Origin: Choristoneura fumiferana
Taxonomy: Eukaryota > Arthropoda > Insecta > Lepidoptera > Tortricidae
Direction: 5' to 3'
Assembly (NCBI RefSeq): GCF_025370935.1
Contig: NC_133474.1
Span: 13,700,872 to 13,764,871 of the forward strand
Length of the DNA: 64,000 bases
A program made the position numbers and the translations under genes. The notes under the pieces were generated by a model. That model did not search any database, was not told where the DNA came from, and saw only the letters and a program-made list of their open reading frames with translations. Positions 11,001 through 23,299 of the stretch are shown here, piece by piece. Positions within the stretch are counted from its first letter, which is position 1; each line of letters begins with the position of its first letter.

Positions 11001-13707
11001 TTGAATTCAAAGGGAAAAGGGCAACGCCTGCTATGATACCTAGCACGTATAGAATCGTTTTCCCGCCTTGCAGAGTAGGAATAACTATTCGACGAACTTT
11101 CACTATTAAATTAGAAGAAAGTTCGGACATTGATAATTTTTACTGTACATCAAAAGAAGAAAATAACCTGACAGTAATTTTTGTTGAATCCAAAAAAATT
11201 GAACAAATGCACAAAATCTATACGATTGCTACAATTGAAATAGTGGTTTGTTGCGAAGCTGCATACGCGCGATGTATTACTGTTAATTTCTGTCACGAGT
11301 GTGGATCTGGCTGTGATGTTGAAATCAGCTTTTGCTTTACACATTGTGTTTTGACTTTACATTCGAATTTTTTGGTTGAGCCAGAAGATAATCCGTATCC
11401 TTATTATCCTTTAAGTACACAACGCGATCTATATGAGTATATGGAAAATTGTTCGAAGTTTCTTGAGAAGTGGATGTTTCAGCAAGGATTTCGTAGGGAT
11501 TTGTATCCCATAATTCCAGACACATTCCATGCTATATCTACAGTAATTGGTTCAGGCACGAAGACGAAAGGAATAAATGTAACCTATTTAAATTTTGTGC
11601 GGCGAATTGCTGGACCACTGATGAAGCATGTTCGGAAGATATCGTATGTACATAACATGATGTCTTAGAAAAAATTTATACTTACTGTATTTAACCAGTG
11701 AAATGCTTACTTTATTGTGCTTACTTACTTCTTTTTCAGGGCTACTGGAGTCGATGAATCATTTAAATATGTAAAAGAAACACACGACTCATACAAAGAG
11801 ATTATTAAACTATTGCAATCTCGTGGAGCAGATCTATGGGTACTGAGGGCAAAATTCTTGCTAAGTTACGAACAATTTGTAATATACAATGAAAATGTGA
11901 CCCCCAAATGTAATGCTGATATCATTTTAATACAAGAACTTCTCGCTGATAGAAATCTTTTCGACAGATTGAATAAGCAAAGTTGGGTTGACTTTATTTT
12001 ACAGAGTTATAAAGTTTTCGTCATGGACAGCTGTTTTTTTGATTGTGTGTGTTTGAGTTCGCTTCCAAGGGACATAGTAAAAGTTATTGTTGAGTGGTAT
12101 AATGAACAAGTGAAACTACAACACAAGAGCCTGCGTGGCAAAGATAAACCAGTAAAGATCATAACTAATATAACTACTGATTTGTCAGATGGTATTGCTG
12201 TAATATCGGCCATTCTAAATTATTGCCCGTTTATGAAAGACTATTTTAATATATTTTGTGAAATAAACAAGGATGATGAGACAGGCGGGATTGTCAATAA
12301 TGCTTGTCTGATTATCGAGGCTCTCAACCAACTCAGGTTTTATTTCCCAATAACCAGCAAAGACTTCATTGAGCCAAATTTTCTTCAAATGCTGTTTTTA
12401 TCCGTTCATTTATATGTCGCTTTGCCAATGTTCAAACCCAAGGATCATATAAAATTCAATCCTCCGCTACTGAGGAGTTCTACAAGGCAAGTGGCAATTA
12501 GTCCGTCAACCCAGGAGTCGTTACTCTTTAATTTGATAATTCTTAACAACAGCAAGAATAACTTTATCGTTGAAAAAGCACCATCGGGCGATAATGGTAA
12601 GAAAATGTATCTAAACATTAAATACGTAGCGAATTTTGTTAATGAAGAACATGCCATTCTACTGGTACATGGATACAATAAAACAAGAATATTCGATACG
12701 TACATTATATTCGTACTACATGGACATATAGGTTTATTGAACCCAGTTCGAAAGTGCAAGGTCACTGGACCCCTATACCGTCCCAATAAAGTTGATGTAT
12801 TAGTTTCTTCACCATTTGCTCTTCCCGGCACTTACAAGGTTTATATTACTGACATTGAGCCTACAATACCAGTATCTTTTAATGACGGAAAGATGTCTAG
12901 TTTTTACTTACAGCGGCTTAACCTCATTGATAGAGATATACATCTAAGCGGGCTGCCAAAGGAAACTGGACAAGATATTCAGGAACACAAATTGTATCTG
13001 CAAATAATTTGTCTGAGCACCCAAATAGGGAACAGCTGGATTTGGTTCAGAGGAGAGTTGGGAGAGTTTTTCATTAGGGTTACAACGCAACCTCGCTGGG
13101 ACTTGGCGATAGATACTTTACAAACAAAAGTGCACACTTGGCCAATGGACCCGTGCACTTGTGGCGAGGCCTGCGAGTGCTATCGGACTACAGTGCTGAT
13201 GATTCCTCATCGCAACGAGCTAATGCTTAAAGCGATGCGGTATGCTTTACTTGAACATGCATCGCCTATTATGATGGATGTTTTTGATCGGCTTATTGGT
13301 AAGAACCTCAAGTATTAGATTGTTTTGTTAGGTAAATTATATACAACTATATTGCTAGTATTTCATTGATTAACATTGTTTCAGAAACTACAACAGGCAA
13401 ATTGGTTTTGGGAATGTTGCTAGCTGAAGGTGGGACGAATATGTCGGATGTGAAGCATATTTTGCAAAGCGAGGTGGGTTATCGGGTGACATCGCGCGCG
13501 TTGATTCCTCGCGTCGACCACGTCAGGTTCGCGCATCACACGCCGGCTATGCTCGCCCTACCCATTACCATTCCAGCGGACGACAAGGCTGAAAAGTACT
13601 CCGTTACCTTCACCTCGGAATGTGGAATGGACATACGCACCTATAGGATATTCTTTATATCGACTAATTGTACTAGTGAGTCGACGTCCAATTCACTGGT
13701 GTCGTAA
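8095..13707 (+). CDS. Cfap47: CFAP47-like cilia and flagella associated protein
   Basis: Five exons join in phase: 8095-8253, 8343-10489, 10594-11643, 11740-13298 and 13385-13707, all with GT-AG introns of 86-104 bases, giving 1745 residues. Residues about 60-1110 are a string of beta-rich Ig/ASH-like modules typical of axonemal hydin-type proteins. Residues about 1190-1345 form a calponin-homology-like domain (motifs WVDFILQSYKVF, LSDGIAVISAILNYCPF, FLQMLFLSVHLYVALPMF). Ig-like modules return after it. This order (repeated ASH/Ig modules with one CH domain) is that of CFAP47, a central-apparatus protein needed for sperm flagella. Human CFAP47 is about 3,187 residues, so this copy is much shorter. 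The start is the first ATG of an open first exon; an upstream exon cannot be excluded. In an insect the expected site is the sperm axoneme. The family call is firm, the exact orthology less so. Confidence 0.82.
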
Positions 13708-15640
13708 TGATGTTTTAGTGTATTCTAATTCTTAATTAGTTTTTTTTTATTTATTAATTTATTACAAGTGTGTGTACTTACGCCCGTGCATCAGCTAGTT
13801 TGATTTACATATCTCGATAAGTAAAGGTAAGTAAAAATAAGATCATAAGAGTGGCGTGGAATTTTATCTAACTGTATGAATTCTCCATAAAACTTTTTTA
13901 GTAATACATGAAATCTAAAATGTGTAATCTTATGAGCTTTCAAAGAATACCTGGGTTCGATTCCCGGCAGGAGTAACAGTCTACCTCGGCGTTTCTATCT
14001 TTGGTAAGGGAAAGCTCACGTTTTCCCTCTCTCTCTCTCGTTAACTTTACTAACGTTACATAACGTAACGTTACTTTGTGATTATGCGCAAAAGGCGCAA
14101 AGGGTGCGTTAGCGCGACGAGTGAATTCTCTGTTCATCAAATGGTGAATGGGCTGTTAAATACCTCCTACACAGCGGTTAGTTGCCAACTCATGCAATGT
14201 ACCTATATCTAATAAACACGCGTACCGCGCCGCCAACGCCAAACAAAAATACTAAATGTAGTTCTTCTTAGCTCAATATTCATCAATAGGTTCAATAGGT
14301 ATAGGTTTTGGTTAGTACTAATATATAGGTTCTTAAATACATTTTTTGCTAAAGCCTCATACTTTTCAGATTTTTTGTAAAACAAACCTAGAACACTAAA
14401 TAACCTGATTTTTCTAATCACGGCTTAATTTCTTTCTACTCGTACTTCGAATCCGTGGAAGCTGCAGAAAAGGATGATGTAGTGGAAAGCATTGTATTAG
14501 TATAAATCTGCAATTATACCCACTGCATTGGCCTGATGCACTGCCCTGTGGCTTGATACTGGATTCAACTTCCTTTTTCAATAAGAAAACCACGTAATGA
14601 GTTTAATAAGATTACTGTTTAGAAAAATTAAAAAGTGTACGGTTTTGATTTCAGCCTAAAAACCGTTTGGCAAAAAGGTACATCGTCGGTGAGCTTGCTC
14701 TATTTAGCTTTAAAATCGAATTTCACGTCTAATATTATACAAAACCAGTCCCGTAAACGGAGCTGACTTTAAAATGCGGAGCGTCTAAGAAATAGTTATT
14801 TGTTATGCAAGGCTGGAAAGTAAAAGTAACTGTTTGGCACGAATGCTTATATTGAAACCCGAGCAAGCGAAGGATTCTAGAATTTAATTAAAAAGAATAA
14901 TCCTGAGCGTAGTCGAGGGTTTCAAAGGCACGAGATGCTAAACAACTTTACAGGCGAACGCAACACACAATTTTTCTCCTCACGTCAGCGAAAAAAATAG
15001 TAGGTAGATGGAAGAAAATAAATTGAACACTCTTATAAATCAGTTTCAGGTTATGCTAGCTAGCTTATGCCAGTGGATTTTTCTAAATGTCAGAATTCTC
15101 ATCCCATGGAAATCTCAAAATACATTCACGTTCTTGTCTCCATAAAAAGAGGGAATTTCGAAGTCCAAGTAAAAGTTCAGCTTTCTAGATCCAGAGATTG
15201 GGTTGGACGTTGATAAGTGAGCTAAACCTACTAAAATAATTATTACTAGAATTGGTAATATTGTCAGTGTGAACTTTTTCCCTCCGGTTGGTGCGTTCTG
15301 AATTTGACCACATGTCTATCTACCTATATGTCGTTATTTTTTATGAATACAAAAAAAATACAAATATTTTATTTATCCAATAAAAGTGCTTATTCTACTT
15401 ACATTCTTTTTGATTATAAACATGGTAAAATCCAAAGGCAATTAAGCGTCAACTGACCCCCGTACTAGTGTAAACTGTATCACGGTGGGTCAGGCTTCAC
15501 CGTCCTACCATTAGTCTTAACTCATTTTTAAACTGCATTCCTCCACATGCAAGGTAACAAACATGATCTTACGATTAAAGAAATATAAGATTGCTAAAGA
15601 TATCGCGATATCAGATATCTATCAGTAATCGTGAAATCTT
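13708..15640. other. Intergenic region after the CFAP47-like gene
   Basis: Only a short tRNA-like SINE fragment (CTGGGTTCGATTCCCGG near 13950) is recognisable. No other feature seen. Confidence 0.4.
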
Positions 15641-15732
15641 GTAATAAGTGGGTAGCGTAAACTTAACGCCAAGACTTCTATGCCGGTCGATTAGAAGTAA
15701 ACAAGTAAACAATTGTACGAAATGCGAAAGTT

Positions 15733-15748
15733 TGTATGTATGTATGTA

Positions 15749-15813
<65 letters not shown>
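15733..15813. repeat. (TGTA)n(TG)n microsatellite
   Basis: About five TATG units run into roughly 29 TG units. Open frames across it are artefacts. Confidence 0.95.
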
Positions 15814-15816
<3 letters not shown>

Positions 15817-16090
15817 ACACCGAGATTTTTAGAAGTCGCTCTGTGTTCTCATAATTTAATTTCTGTAAATAACTCTGTAATATCTTTTTACATGAATAAA
15901 GACGAAAAAACTTACGTAATAAAACACAATGTAAATAAAAATGTTACCTATCATTTTTTATAAAATAACAAAAATAATAGCAAGAATGAAAACACTAACG
16001 CTAACTCTATTAATTAATCCACGTTTTCTGAAATGATTGTAAAGTAATCTTTTTCATCTTTGATATCTTGTTTGTTCTGTATTTTTTTTT

Positions 16091-16312
16091 AATTCGGCCA
16101 TTCTAATTTTATTGTGCACCTGTCTAATTACCGTACCGCTTTTATTGTCATGCAAAAGCGGCATGACACTACAACTGAATGCACATCTAGAAAAAGGACG
16201 TCTGCCATTTACATTTATCTGTGCACTCAAATCTAATTACCGTGTCACTAGTGTGGTAAAAAAGCGGTACGGTTATTAGACAGGTGCACAATAAAATGAG
16301 AATGGCCGAATT
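16091..16312. repeat. Palindromic MITE with AATTCGGCCATTCT ends
   Basis: Arms of about 60 bases, AATTCGGCCATTCTAATTTT against AAATGAGAATGGCCGAATT, surround a centre that holds further inverted pieces (ACCGTACCGC). Confidence 0.8.
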
Positions 16313-16315
16313 ATA

Positions 16316-16676
16316 GACGCATTTGGAACAATTTCAGAAAACCAAAATGAGCTTTATTATTACCAATCTATTAGGTATTATCAATCTATATTCAATGCCG
16401 TCTATATTCAACGCTTACTTCCTCAACCTCGTATCTACCCGAATCGTTTACAACAAATCAACACTCTATCGTACTTAACATAAGGATGATTCTAAAGCAA
16501 TTTTGTGGCCAGATACGAGGTTGTGAAAGTAAGCGGTCGATATGTATTTTCAAGGGGGCACCCGTTCACGATAACGTTCAAATTTCAAAAACTCTTTCCA
16601 GCCAAGAGGTTAAAAAGCGACTTTCCACGCAGATTTCGAAGGATAAAGAAAGCTTTTTCGAGCTAGTGAGGTGAAA
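16316..16676 (+). repeat. Repeat X, copy 1
   Basis: This block from GACGCATTTGGAACAATTTC to GAGCTAGTGAGGTGAAAA recurs at 19770-20190 with high similarity. Both copies sit just left of a GTCGGTGCCTCAG hairpin. It carries a decayed open frame ending in the same place in both copies. Confidence 0.75.
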
Positions 16677-16681
16677 AAAAT

Positions 16682-16916
16682 GTATAACAAAAAATAGAAC
16701 CGACTACAAAAATCCATAAAAATAATTTTATACCAGTCTGAAGTCGGTGCCTCAGCACGAGCCAGCAGGAGTGGACCTATAATCGTCTACCTCACCTACA
16801 ACTATACGAGTATATTGGGCTTCAATCACTCCTGCTGGCTCGTGCTGAGGCACTGACTTCAGACTGGTAGAAAATTATTTACATGGTTTTTGTAGTCGGT
16901 TCTGTTTTTGTTATAA
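16682..16916. repeat. Palindromic hairpin element, GTCGGTGCCTCAG family
   Basis: Arms of about 90 bases run from TATAACAAAAAATAGAACCG inward to CAGCAGGAGTG and back to TTGTTATA. The hairpin is nearly perfect. Confidence 0.85.
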
Positions 16917-17379
16917 TTTTTTTTCTCGCTTTTTAGTGTAAAATATCTAAGATACAATAGTTTAACGTCAACTGCTCGTCACCTTTTACGAAAAGTTGCT
17001 TTTTCCGATGCAGAGACGTTCATTATTGAGGAGTCCTGGTGTTTCATCACCCGTTCAATTTCACCATATAAAGTAATTGAAATTCAACCCGTGAAGTACT
17101 TGTTATTGAGTAGTCGCTCCGTTAATCAAATTTGGACTTCATCATCAGTTCCACTTCACCAAATGATGATTTTCAAGAACAATGCACGAGTTACTCCTGA
17201 ATATATCGAAATTACCATAGGCGTTCCTACAATATTTGAAGAGTTCCCACGATTTCCTTAGGATCCAATCATCAGATACTGATTTGGTGCTTATGGGACC
17301 TAATTGAAAGCATTCCTAGACGAACGAAAAAATATTTTTTCAAATCGGTTCATGAATGACATTTAGCAGGTGGTAAGAC

Positions 17380-17545
17380 CTTGTGCAAGATCCGCCCGGA
17401 TTGCTACCACTATCTTGCTCGCTAATCCTGCCGTGAAGCAGCAGTGCTTGCACTGTTGTGTTTCGGCGTGGAGAGTAAGACAGCCGGTGAAATTACTGGC
17501 ACTTGAGGTATCCCATCTTAGGCCTCTAGGTTGTCAACGCCAGTT
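17380..17545 (+). repeat. LINE-type 3' end fragment (TGTTTCGGCGTGG family)
   Basis: The segment TTGTGTTTCGGCGTGGAGAG to GGTATCCCATCTTAGGCCTC recurs at 47007-47100. Confidence 0.6.
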
Positions 17546-17720
17546 CTGAGGTAACAAATGTAAAAAAAAAAAATACAACCCAATTGATAAACCTCCTCCT
17601 TTTTATGAAATCGGTTAAAAAAGTAGTTTGACGACCAACTCACACATTCATCCAGTTACACATTCATCAAGTCAATGTAGTCATGTCAAACATTTACCTC
17701 ACATTGATATAGCAATACAA

Positions 17721-18054
17721 AATTTTTAACAAAAAAGTAAAACCGACTCCAAAAAAATAAAAAATAAAACAACAAAAAATGGAACCGACTACAAAACTTG
17801 AAAATATTTTTCTAGGTAGGTACCTACTAGCTCGAAGTCGGTGCCTCAGCACGAGCCAGCAAGAGTGGAACAATAGTCGTCTACCTCACCTACATACTAT
17901 GGGTTTCAATCCCTCCTGCTGGGTCGTGCTGAGTCACCGACTTCGAGCTAGTAGGTATACCTAGAAAAATATTTTCAAGAGTAGTCGGTTCCATTATTTG
18001 TTATTTTATTTTTATTTTTTTGGAGTCGGTTTTACTTTTTTGTTAAACAAAATT
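17721..18054. repeat. Large palindromic hairpin element (about 330 bp)
   Basis: Arms of about 150 bases begin AATTTTTAACAAAAAAGTAA and end GTTAAACAAAATT. They enclose the GTCGGTGCCTCAG core in inverted pairs. It is the longest foldback of this family here. Confidence 0.85.
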
Positions 18055-19069
18055 CTTTATTCTCACTTTTTAGTGATTTGTAGCCAAAGTACATCTCACA
18101 ACGATTCCATTAAGTTCAAACACGGCTTAGTTACGGCTTCAGCATCAGATCAGTTCGAAAGAGTCATTAACTTAAAGCTTCTTCTTAGTCGCTTATCTAG
18201 GTTTAGTAATCATGTTCGTTTATAGATGCGCGAGCATTACTTAGCTTTGACGAGTTCCATTGACCATCTACGGTCTTCTTCATCAGGTTCAGTTGACTAA
18301 GTAGATTTTTCTGAATGTAAATGCTTGTCTTAATGCTAAAAATGCCGAAATCGCCATAGGTGTGCCTATAAATTTTGAGGTTTGCCCTCGATTTTCCTAG
18401 GATCTAGTTTGGGACTAGGTCAATTGGTGTCAAGTGTCCCATTATATCAAACAAGGATGCCCCTAGTATCTTTGGACTTTCTGGAGATCTTTGGATTGGA
18501 GTTTCTTTGGATGTAACACCAATAACACTAATGGCCATACATAAAGTATGTCACACCGATTTTGTCCATTTTTAGCCCCCTGTTCCTGTGTCACAAACCC
18601 CTCCCTCAGCTTCTAAACGTGTGACGTAATTTATGGATGACCCCTTAGCATACAAAACCATTATGCCATAATGTTCATTACTGTCGCCACGTAAAAAACG
18701 TAGACCTGCGGGAACCGAATTGTTACGGCTCCATGCTATTGAACCGTATGACATAAGAACGAATGATTGGTCGATTATACACGTCTCTTTTCCGCTACAA
18801 TGAATTTATCACTTATCGCTTTATCGACTGCTGAAGATTACAGTCATTCAGGAAGGAAGCTACAGTTACCTAAGCGGAGAAGCGTCAGAGTCGGAAGCAA
18901 TAAGGTGGTGGTGCCGGCACGCCACCGCCCTTGACCGCTACGCCACGCGCCACTGACCGGACCGCACAACCATGCGATCGCTATTTACCTGTCGATAACT
19001 ATGAGTAATCATACTAATTAATGTTTTTGTTAAATGTTTCATTTTAAGGAAAGATTTTTTTGCTGAATG

Positions 19070-19350
19070 TTATTTGTTGACTTTACTTGCATCGTAATTC
19101 AAACTGCATATTCGTACCAAGTTTAAAGTCGATGCCATTAACCGTCGAAGAGTTCCATCCAACGGAGACGATCCTAGGTGGACCACCAGAATTTCACTGA
19201 GTACATCATATTGTAACTGAACCTACTTAAGTACCTATGTCAAATTTCAGCTCGATCGGATACCAGGCAATGGTCGAAGAATGGTTTGCAAATTTTGCAA
19301 CCAAGACTACTGAGAGAGACTGAGTGTAGCTAAATAAAAACTTGTAATAC
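19070..19350 (+). repeat. Dispersed repeat with AAGTCGATGCCATTAAC
   Basis: Related stretches occur at 20770-20830, 20975-21010 and 24005-24310, sharing GTCGATGC, GGAGACGAT and a TAAATAAAA-CTTGTAA tail. Confidence 0.6.
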
Positions 19351-19507
19351 TATTTGTAAAAAAAAAAAAACAAATTGAAAAAAGTTTTTTGTTGGCCCTA
19401 CATATGGGTCACTGTACCACATCAAGGCCTACCAAGTTTCAAGTTTATGCCATGAATCGTTCAACACTTCATCGAGCAAAAATGTTTTATTAACTTGTGT
19501 AATAGTG

Positions 19508-19648
19508 TTGGTACAGTCGAGTTCATAAACTTGTGAGCAAAAATTTGATCAAAAATATCTGAATTTGACTATTGTTAACGGCGTAGAAGCGTGTTCAGAT
19601 ATTTTTGATCAAATGTTTGCTCACAAGTTTCTGAACTCGACTGTACCA
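19508..19648. repeat. Palindromic MITE with GGTACAGTCGAG ends
   Basis: Arms of about 55 bases, TACAGTCGAGTTCA against TGAACTCGACTGTA, with an inner pair around TTTGATCAAAAATATCTGAA. Nearly perfect hairpin. Confidence 0.85.
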
Positions 19649-19769
19649 CGGTAAAGGATGAATTTTGAAACCATAACTCACAGTCACATACATACTTATA
19701 AACGAGCGATACCTAAAGGCTTCTAAGAGGTAGATTAATATCATTGTTTGTTCTGTAATTTTTATGTAA

Positions 19770-20190
19770 AATTATAGACGCATTTGGAATAATTTCAGAA
19801 AACTGAAATGAGCTTTATTATTACTAAATAAATGTTTAGTAATAAGAATAAAATAACAGATTTATTTAAATATTACTACTAAAATGTATGACGAACTTTC
19901 TTTGTAAACACGTCAATATTCAACGCTTACTTCCTCAACCTCGTATCTACCCGAATTGCATACAACAAATCAACACTATCGTAGTTAACGGAAGGATGAT
20001 TCTAAAGCAATTTGAATGTGGCCAGATACGAGGTTGTAAAGTAAGCGGTCGATATGTATTTTCAAGGGGACACCCGTTCACGATAACGTTCGAATTTCAA
20101 AAACTCTTTCCAGCCAAGAGGATAAAAAAGCGACTTTCCACGCAGATTTCGAAGGATAAAGATAGCTTTTTCGAGCTAGTGAGGTGAAAA
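19770..20190 (+). repeat. Repeat X, copy 2
   Basis: Second copy of the block at 16316-16676. Here the frame is open for 99 codons from 19888 to 20187, ending FFELVR, while copy 1 is frameshifted. Confidence 0.75.
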
Positions 20191-20219
20191 TATTTTTACT
20201 ACCAATGTTCTTTGTTTTC

Positions 20220-20362
20220 TACAAAAGTGATTGAAGCCCAATAGGTATGAGTGCGTAGGTGAGGTAGGCGACTATAGGTCCACTCCTGCTGGCTCGTGTA
20301 AAGGCACCGACTTCAGACTGGTAGAAAATTATTTTCATGGTTTTTTGTAGTCGGTTAAATTT
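20220..20362. repeat. Half copy of the GTCGGTGCCTCAG hairpin
   Basis: Only the right arm is present (CTCCTGCTGGCTCGTG to TTGTAGTCGGTT), next to repeat X copy 2, as at 16.7 kb. Confidence 0.65.
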
Positions 20363-20467
20363 TTTTTTTACTTATTTTTTTTTGTTTTATAATACTAATA
20401 CTGATCTTCACATTGACTAGCTAGCTACATATTAGTAATCTGTGACATTGACTTGCACGTGCATTTC

Positions 20468-20608
20468 GTCGGGTGACAAAACCAGAAGTCACTAATTACC
20501 ACTTAAAGTCAAGAGAGATAATCAAACTTATGTACGAGTATAGCACGGTAAGGTTAATATATCACTATTTTTTTGCAGTTAGTGACTTCTGGTTGTTACC
20601 TGACGATT
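20468..20608. repeat. Imperfect hairpin with AGAAGTCACTAA arms
   Basis: GTGACAAAACCAGAAGTCAC pairs with GTGACTTCTGGTTGTTAC about 90 bases further on. Confidence 0.6.
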
Positions 20609-21009
20609 TGGTCTTCGCTTTTTCTTGACGTACAACTCTAATAATCGAGGTTGTGACGCAGATAAGGTACACATTCGTTCATCACAAAAAAAATATAGGT
20701 AAGTATGTAAAGAAGTTTTTGCTAAAAGTTAAACTTTTAATACTTACTAGCTTTTTTTACTGACTATACTTTTTGTTGAACTGGCTTTGTCATCCAAATT
20801 ACGTATCTGTACCAAATTTAAAGTCGATGCTATTACAATACAATACAATACAAAGACTCTTTATTGTACACCAGACATACAGAAAACAGATACACAGAGA
20901 AAAAAAAAATTACAAGGTGAGCAATAGGCGGCCTTATCGCTTAAGAGCGATCTCTTCCAGGCAACCTTTTACCTAGGCATTGAAGATTTCTCTCTAGCGG
21001 AGACTATCC

Positions 21010-21720
21010 TGGGCGGACCGGTGTCTGTCTGTCCGTCTGTGGCAACGTAGCTCTTAAACGGGTGGACCGATTTGAATGCGTTTTTCAGGGTTCCGGAGCC
21101 AAAATGGCAAAAACGGAACCCTTATAGTTTCGCCATGTCTGTCTGTCTGTCTGTCTGACCGTCCGCGGCTTTGCTCAGGGCCTATCAATGCTAGAAAGCT
21201 GTAATTTTGCACGGATATATATGTAAACTATGCCGACAAAATGGTACAAAAAAAACTAAAAAAAATTTTTTTTGTGTACTAGGTATAGACTTAAAGTGGG
21301 GGTGTTTTTTTTTCTCATCCAACCCTATAGTGTGGGGTATCGTTAGATAGGTCTAGATGATTTTTTGATTCAGCGATATGTTTGCGAAATATTCAACTTT
21401 AAAGTGCAAATTTTCATTAAAATCGAGCGTCCCCCCTCTAAAATCTTTCTAAACCAGTGGGTGGAAAAATTTGAAAAATTCAGGATGGTAGTAAATACAT
21501 ATATCAAACTTTCAAGGAAAACTATAACGGTTAAGTTTGCTTGAGAATTATTAGTAGTTTAAGAGTAGGTAAATAGCAGCCTAAGGTATAAAATATATCT
21601 AAACTATGGAAGATTCCGTAAAAAATACGAAATTCATAGAAAAATATTACTTATTTTTTCGTTATGGCTACGGAACTCTATTTCGGGCGTGTCCGACACG
21701 CTCTTGGCCGGTTTTTTTTA
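21010..21720 (+). repeat. Long lepidopteran repeat ending GGCCGGTTTTTTT
   Basis: It has TCTGTCTG tandem units, the GGGTTCCGGAGCC and CGGAACCC segments and the end GTCCGACACGCTCTTGGCCGG. It has the look of a widespread non-coding lepidopteran element and no coding frame. Confidence 0.55.
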
Positions 21721-22884
21721 TTTGATAATAGCAGGTTTTCTAGCGATGGTTATCAAAATCGTTTCAGCCGTTTTTGAGATATTAAACTTTGAAGTGTCAA
21801 AATCGGGTGTTTTCCAACTTTTTGTTGGTTAGGTTAGGTTATAAAATAAATATATTTATTGAATTGAAATCCTAATAAAATCATATTAAACCCAAAGATG
21901 AGGCTTTTTGCAGTACCAAAAAATATTACTTATTTTACAAGCAGTTTTAAGTTCAAATTACAATGCATGTTATGTATGAGTATGAGATTTGTATCGTACC
22001 TACCTACTGGACACTTTTTCGTTCCGAATTCAAAACTTCTCTACTTGCTGGAGACTTTTGATCACTTTTTGGTGACTTTAAGTAAGTATCATTTTTGAGT
22101 ATAGGTTTTAAATGTGATTATTGTATGTATTTGTTTCTTAATAAACGGATTATTTATATATTTTTTTATATTGTTTGTTTTGTAAATGGGTAGGTATATG
22201 TGCTTTTACTCTAACCTTACGTTCTCGCTGCTGAGGTGAAAAGTCGTATGTGTCACACGATACCAAAGATTTTTTGCATCTCGTGTGTCTGAATCCCTCG
22301 TTGCTCTCAGGATTCCAACCTAGAATCACTCGCTTCGCTCGTGATTCAATTATATAATCCTTCGCTTTCTCGGGATTCAAATTCAACAATCGAAGCAAAA
22401 AACAACTTTGCTCTATTGTTGCACAAATAACTATTCTTCTATACGGTAAGTATGGCGCTACTTGCATTACATGTGGCGTCACATGCGTAGTTAGGTATGT
22501 CTTTCTCTGTCTAATCTTGAATTTCAATTATCCTTTATAACTCTGTTACGTGTAAAGGTAGTTTAAAAATGGTTTTTCCTTTCGATAACACGCATTCATT
22601 CATAAAAAATTAAAAGAATAGAAACCTTTTTAAATACAAGCATTTATTAGAAAAAATAAATGAACTAAAAAGGAAAAAATAAATTTACTTAACATTTATC
22701 ACATGTATGTAGTAAGAATACTTAAGATTCAGGAAAACCCCCTATGTGGTTACTCGTCATTATAAGAAAGCGTGTGTAGATAGTCAAGTTCTAGAGACTG
22801 ATATAAATATGGATGTAGGTACTTACAAAACGTAAAATATATATAAATAAATAAATAAATAATAAGTCTAGTTACAATCTAGAC

Positions 22885-23240
22885 CAAAGTACTCGTCAAA
22901 ACGAATCCAACGAGCCCAAACTCAATGGGGTTATGTCGCTTTATTACCGACTTCCTATAGTCACCTTCCAGCTCCATCATCAGACCCTATATAGTTACTA
23001 TCTATAAACAAAGTACTCGTCAAGACGAGTCCAACGAGCCCAAACTCGATGGGGTTGTGTTGCTTTATTATCGAATTGCTATGCGGCCACCTTCCAGCTC
23101 CATCATCAGACCCTGGTTACCATTTAGCACCAAAGTACTTGTCAAGTCAAATCAAAGGAACCCAAACTGGATGGGTTTGTGTCGTTTTATTACAACTTCC
23201 TATGGCCACCTTCCAGCTTCATCACCAGATCAGCTTCATT
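22885..23240 (+). repeat. Three tandem copies of a 122-124 bp unit
   Basis: Units start CAAAGTACTCGTCAA at 22885, 23009 and 23131 and each contains CACCTTCCAGCTCCATCA. They diverge from one another by roughly 10-20 percent by eye. There are no spacers, so it is a minisatellite. Confidence 0.85.
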
Positions 23241-23299
23241 TAATAATAATATTAAATAAAATAAAATAAAATAAAAATTGCATAATGCATTGTCATCCG

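Noticed and set aside
12445..12831. Antisense open frame in CFAP47 exon 4
   Set aside because: Shadow of the coding strand with no independent support.
15648..15963. Val/Cys repeat open frames
   Set aside because: Produced by the (TG)n microsatellite.
22885..23240. CRISPR-like array
   Set aside because: Three large diverged units with no spacers in an insect genome: a minisatellite.
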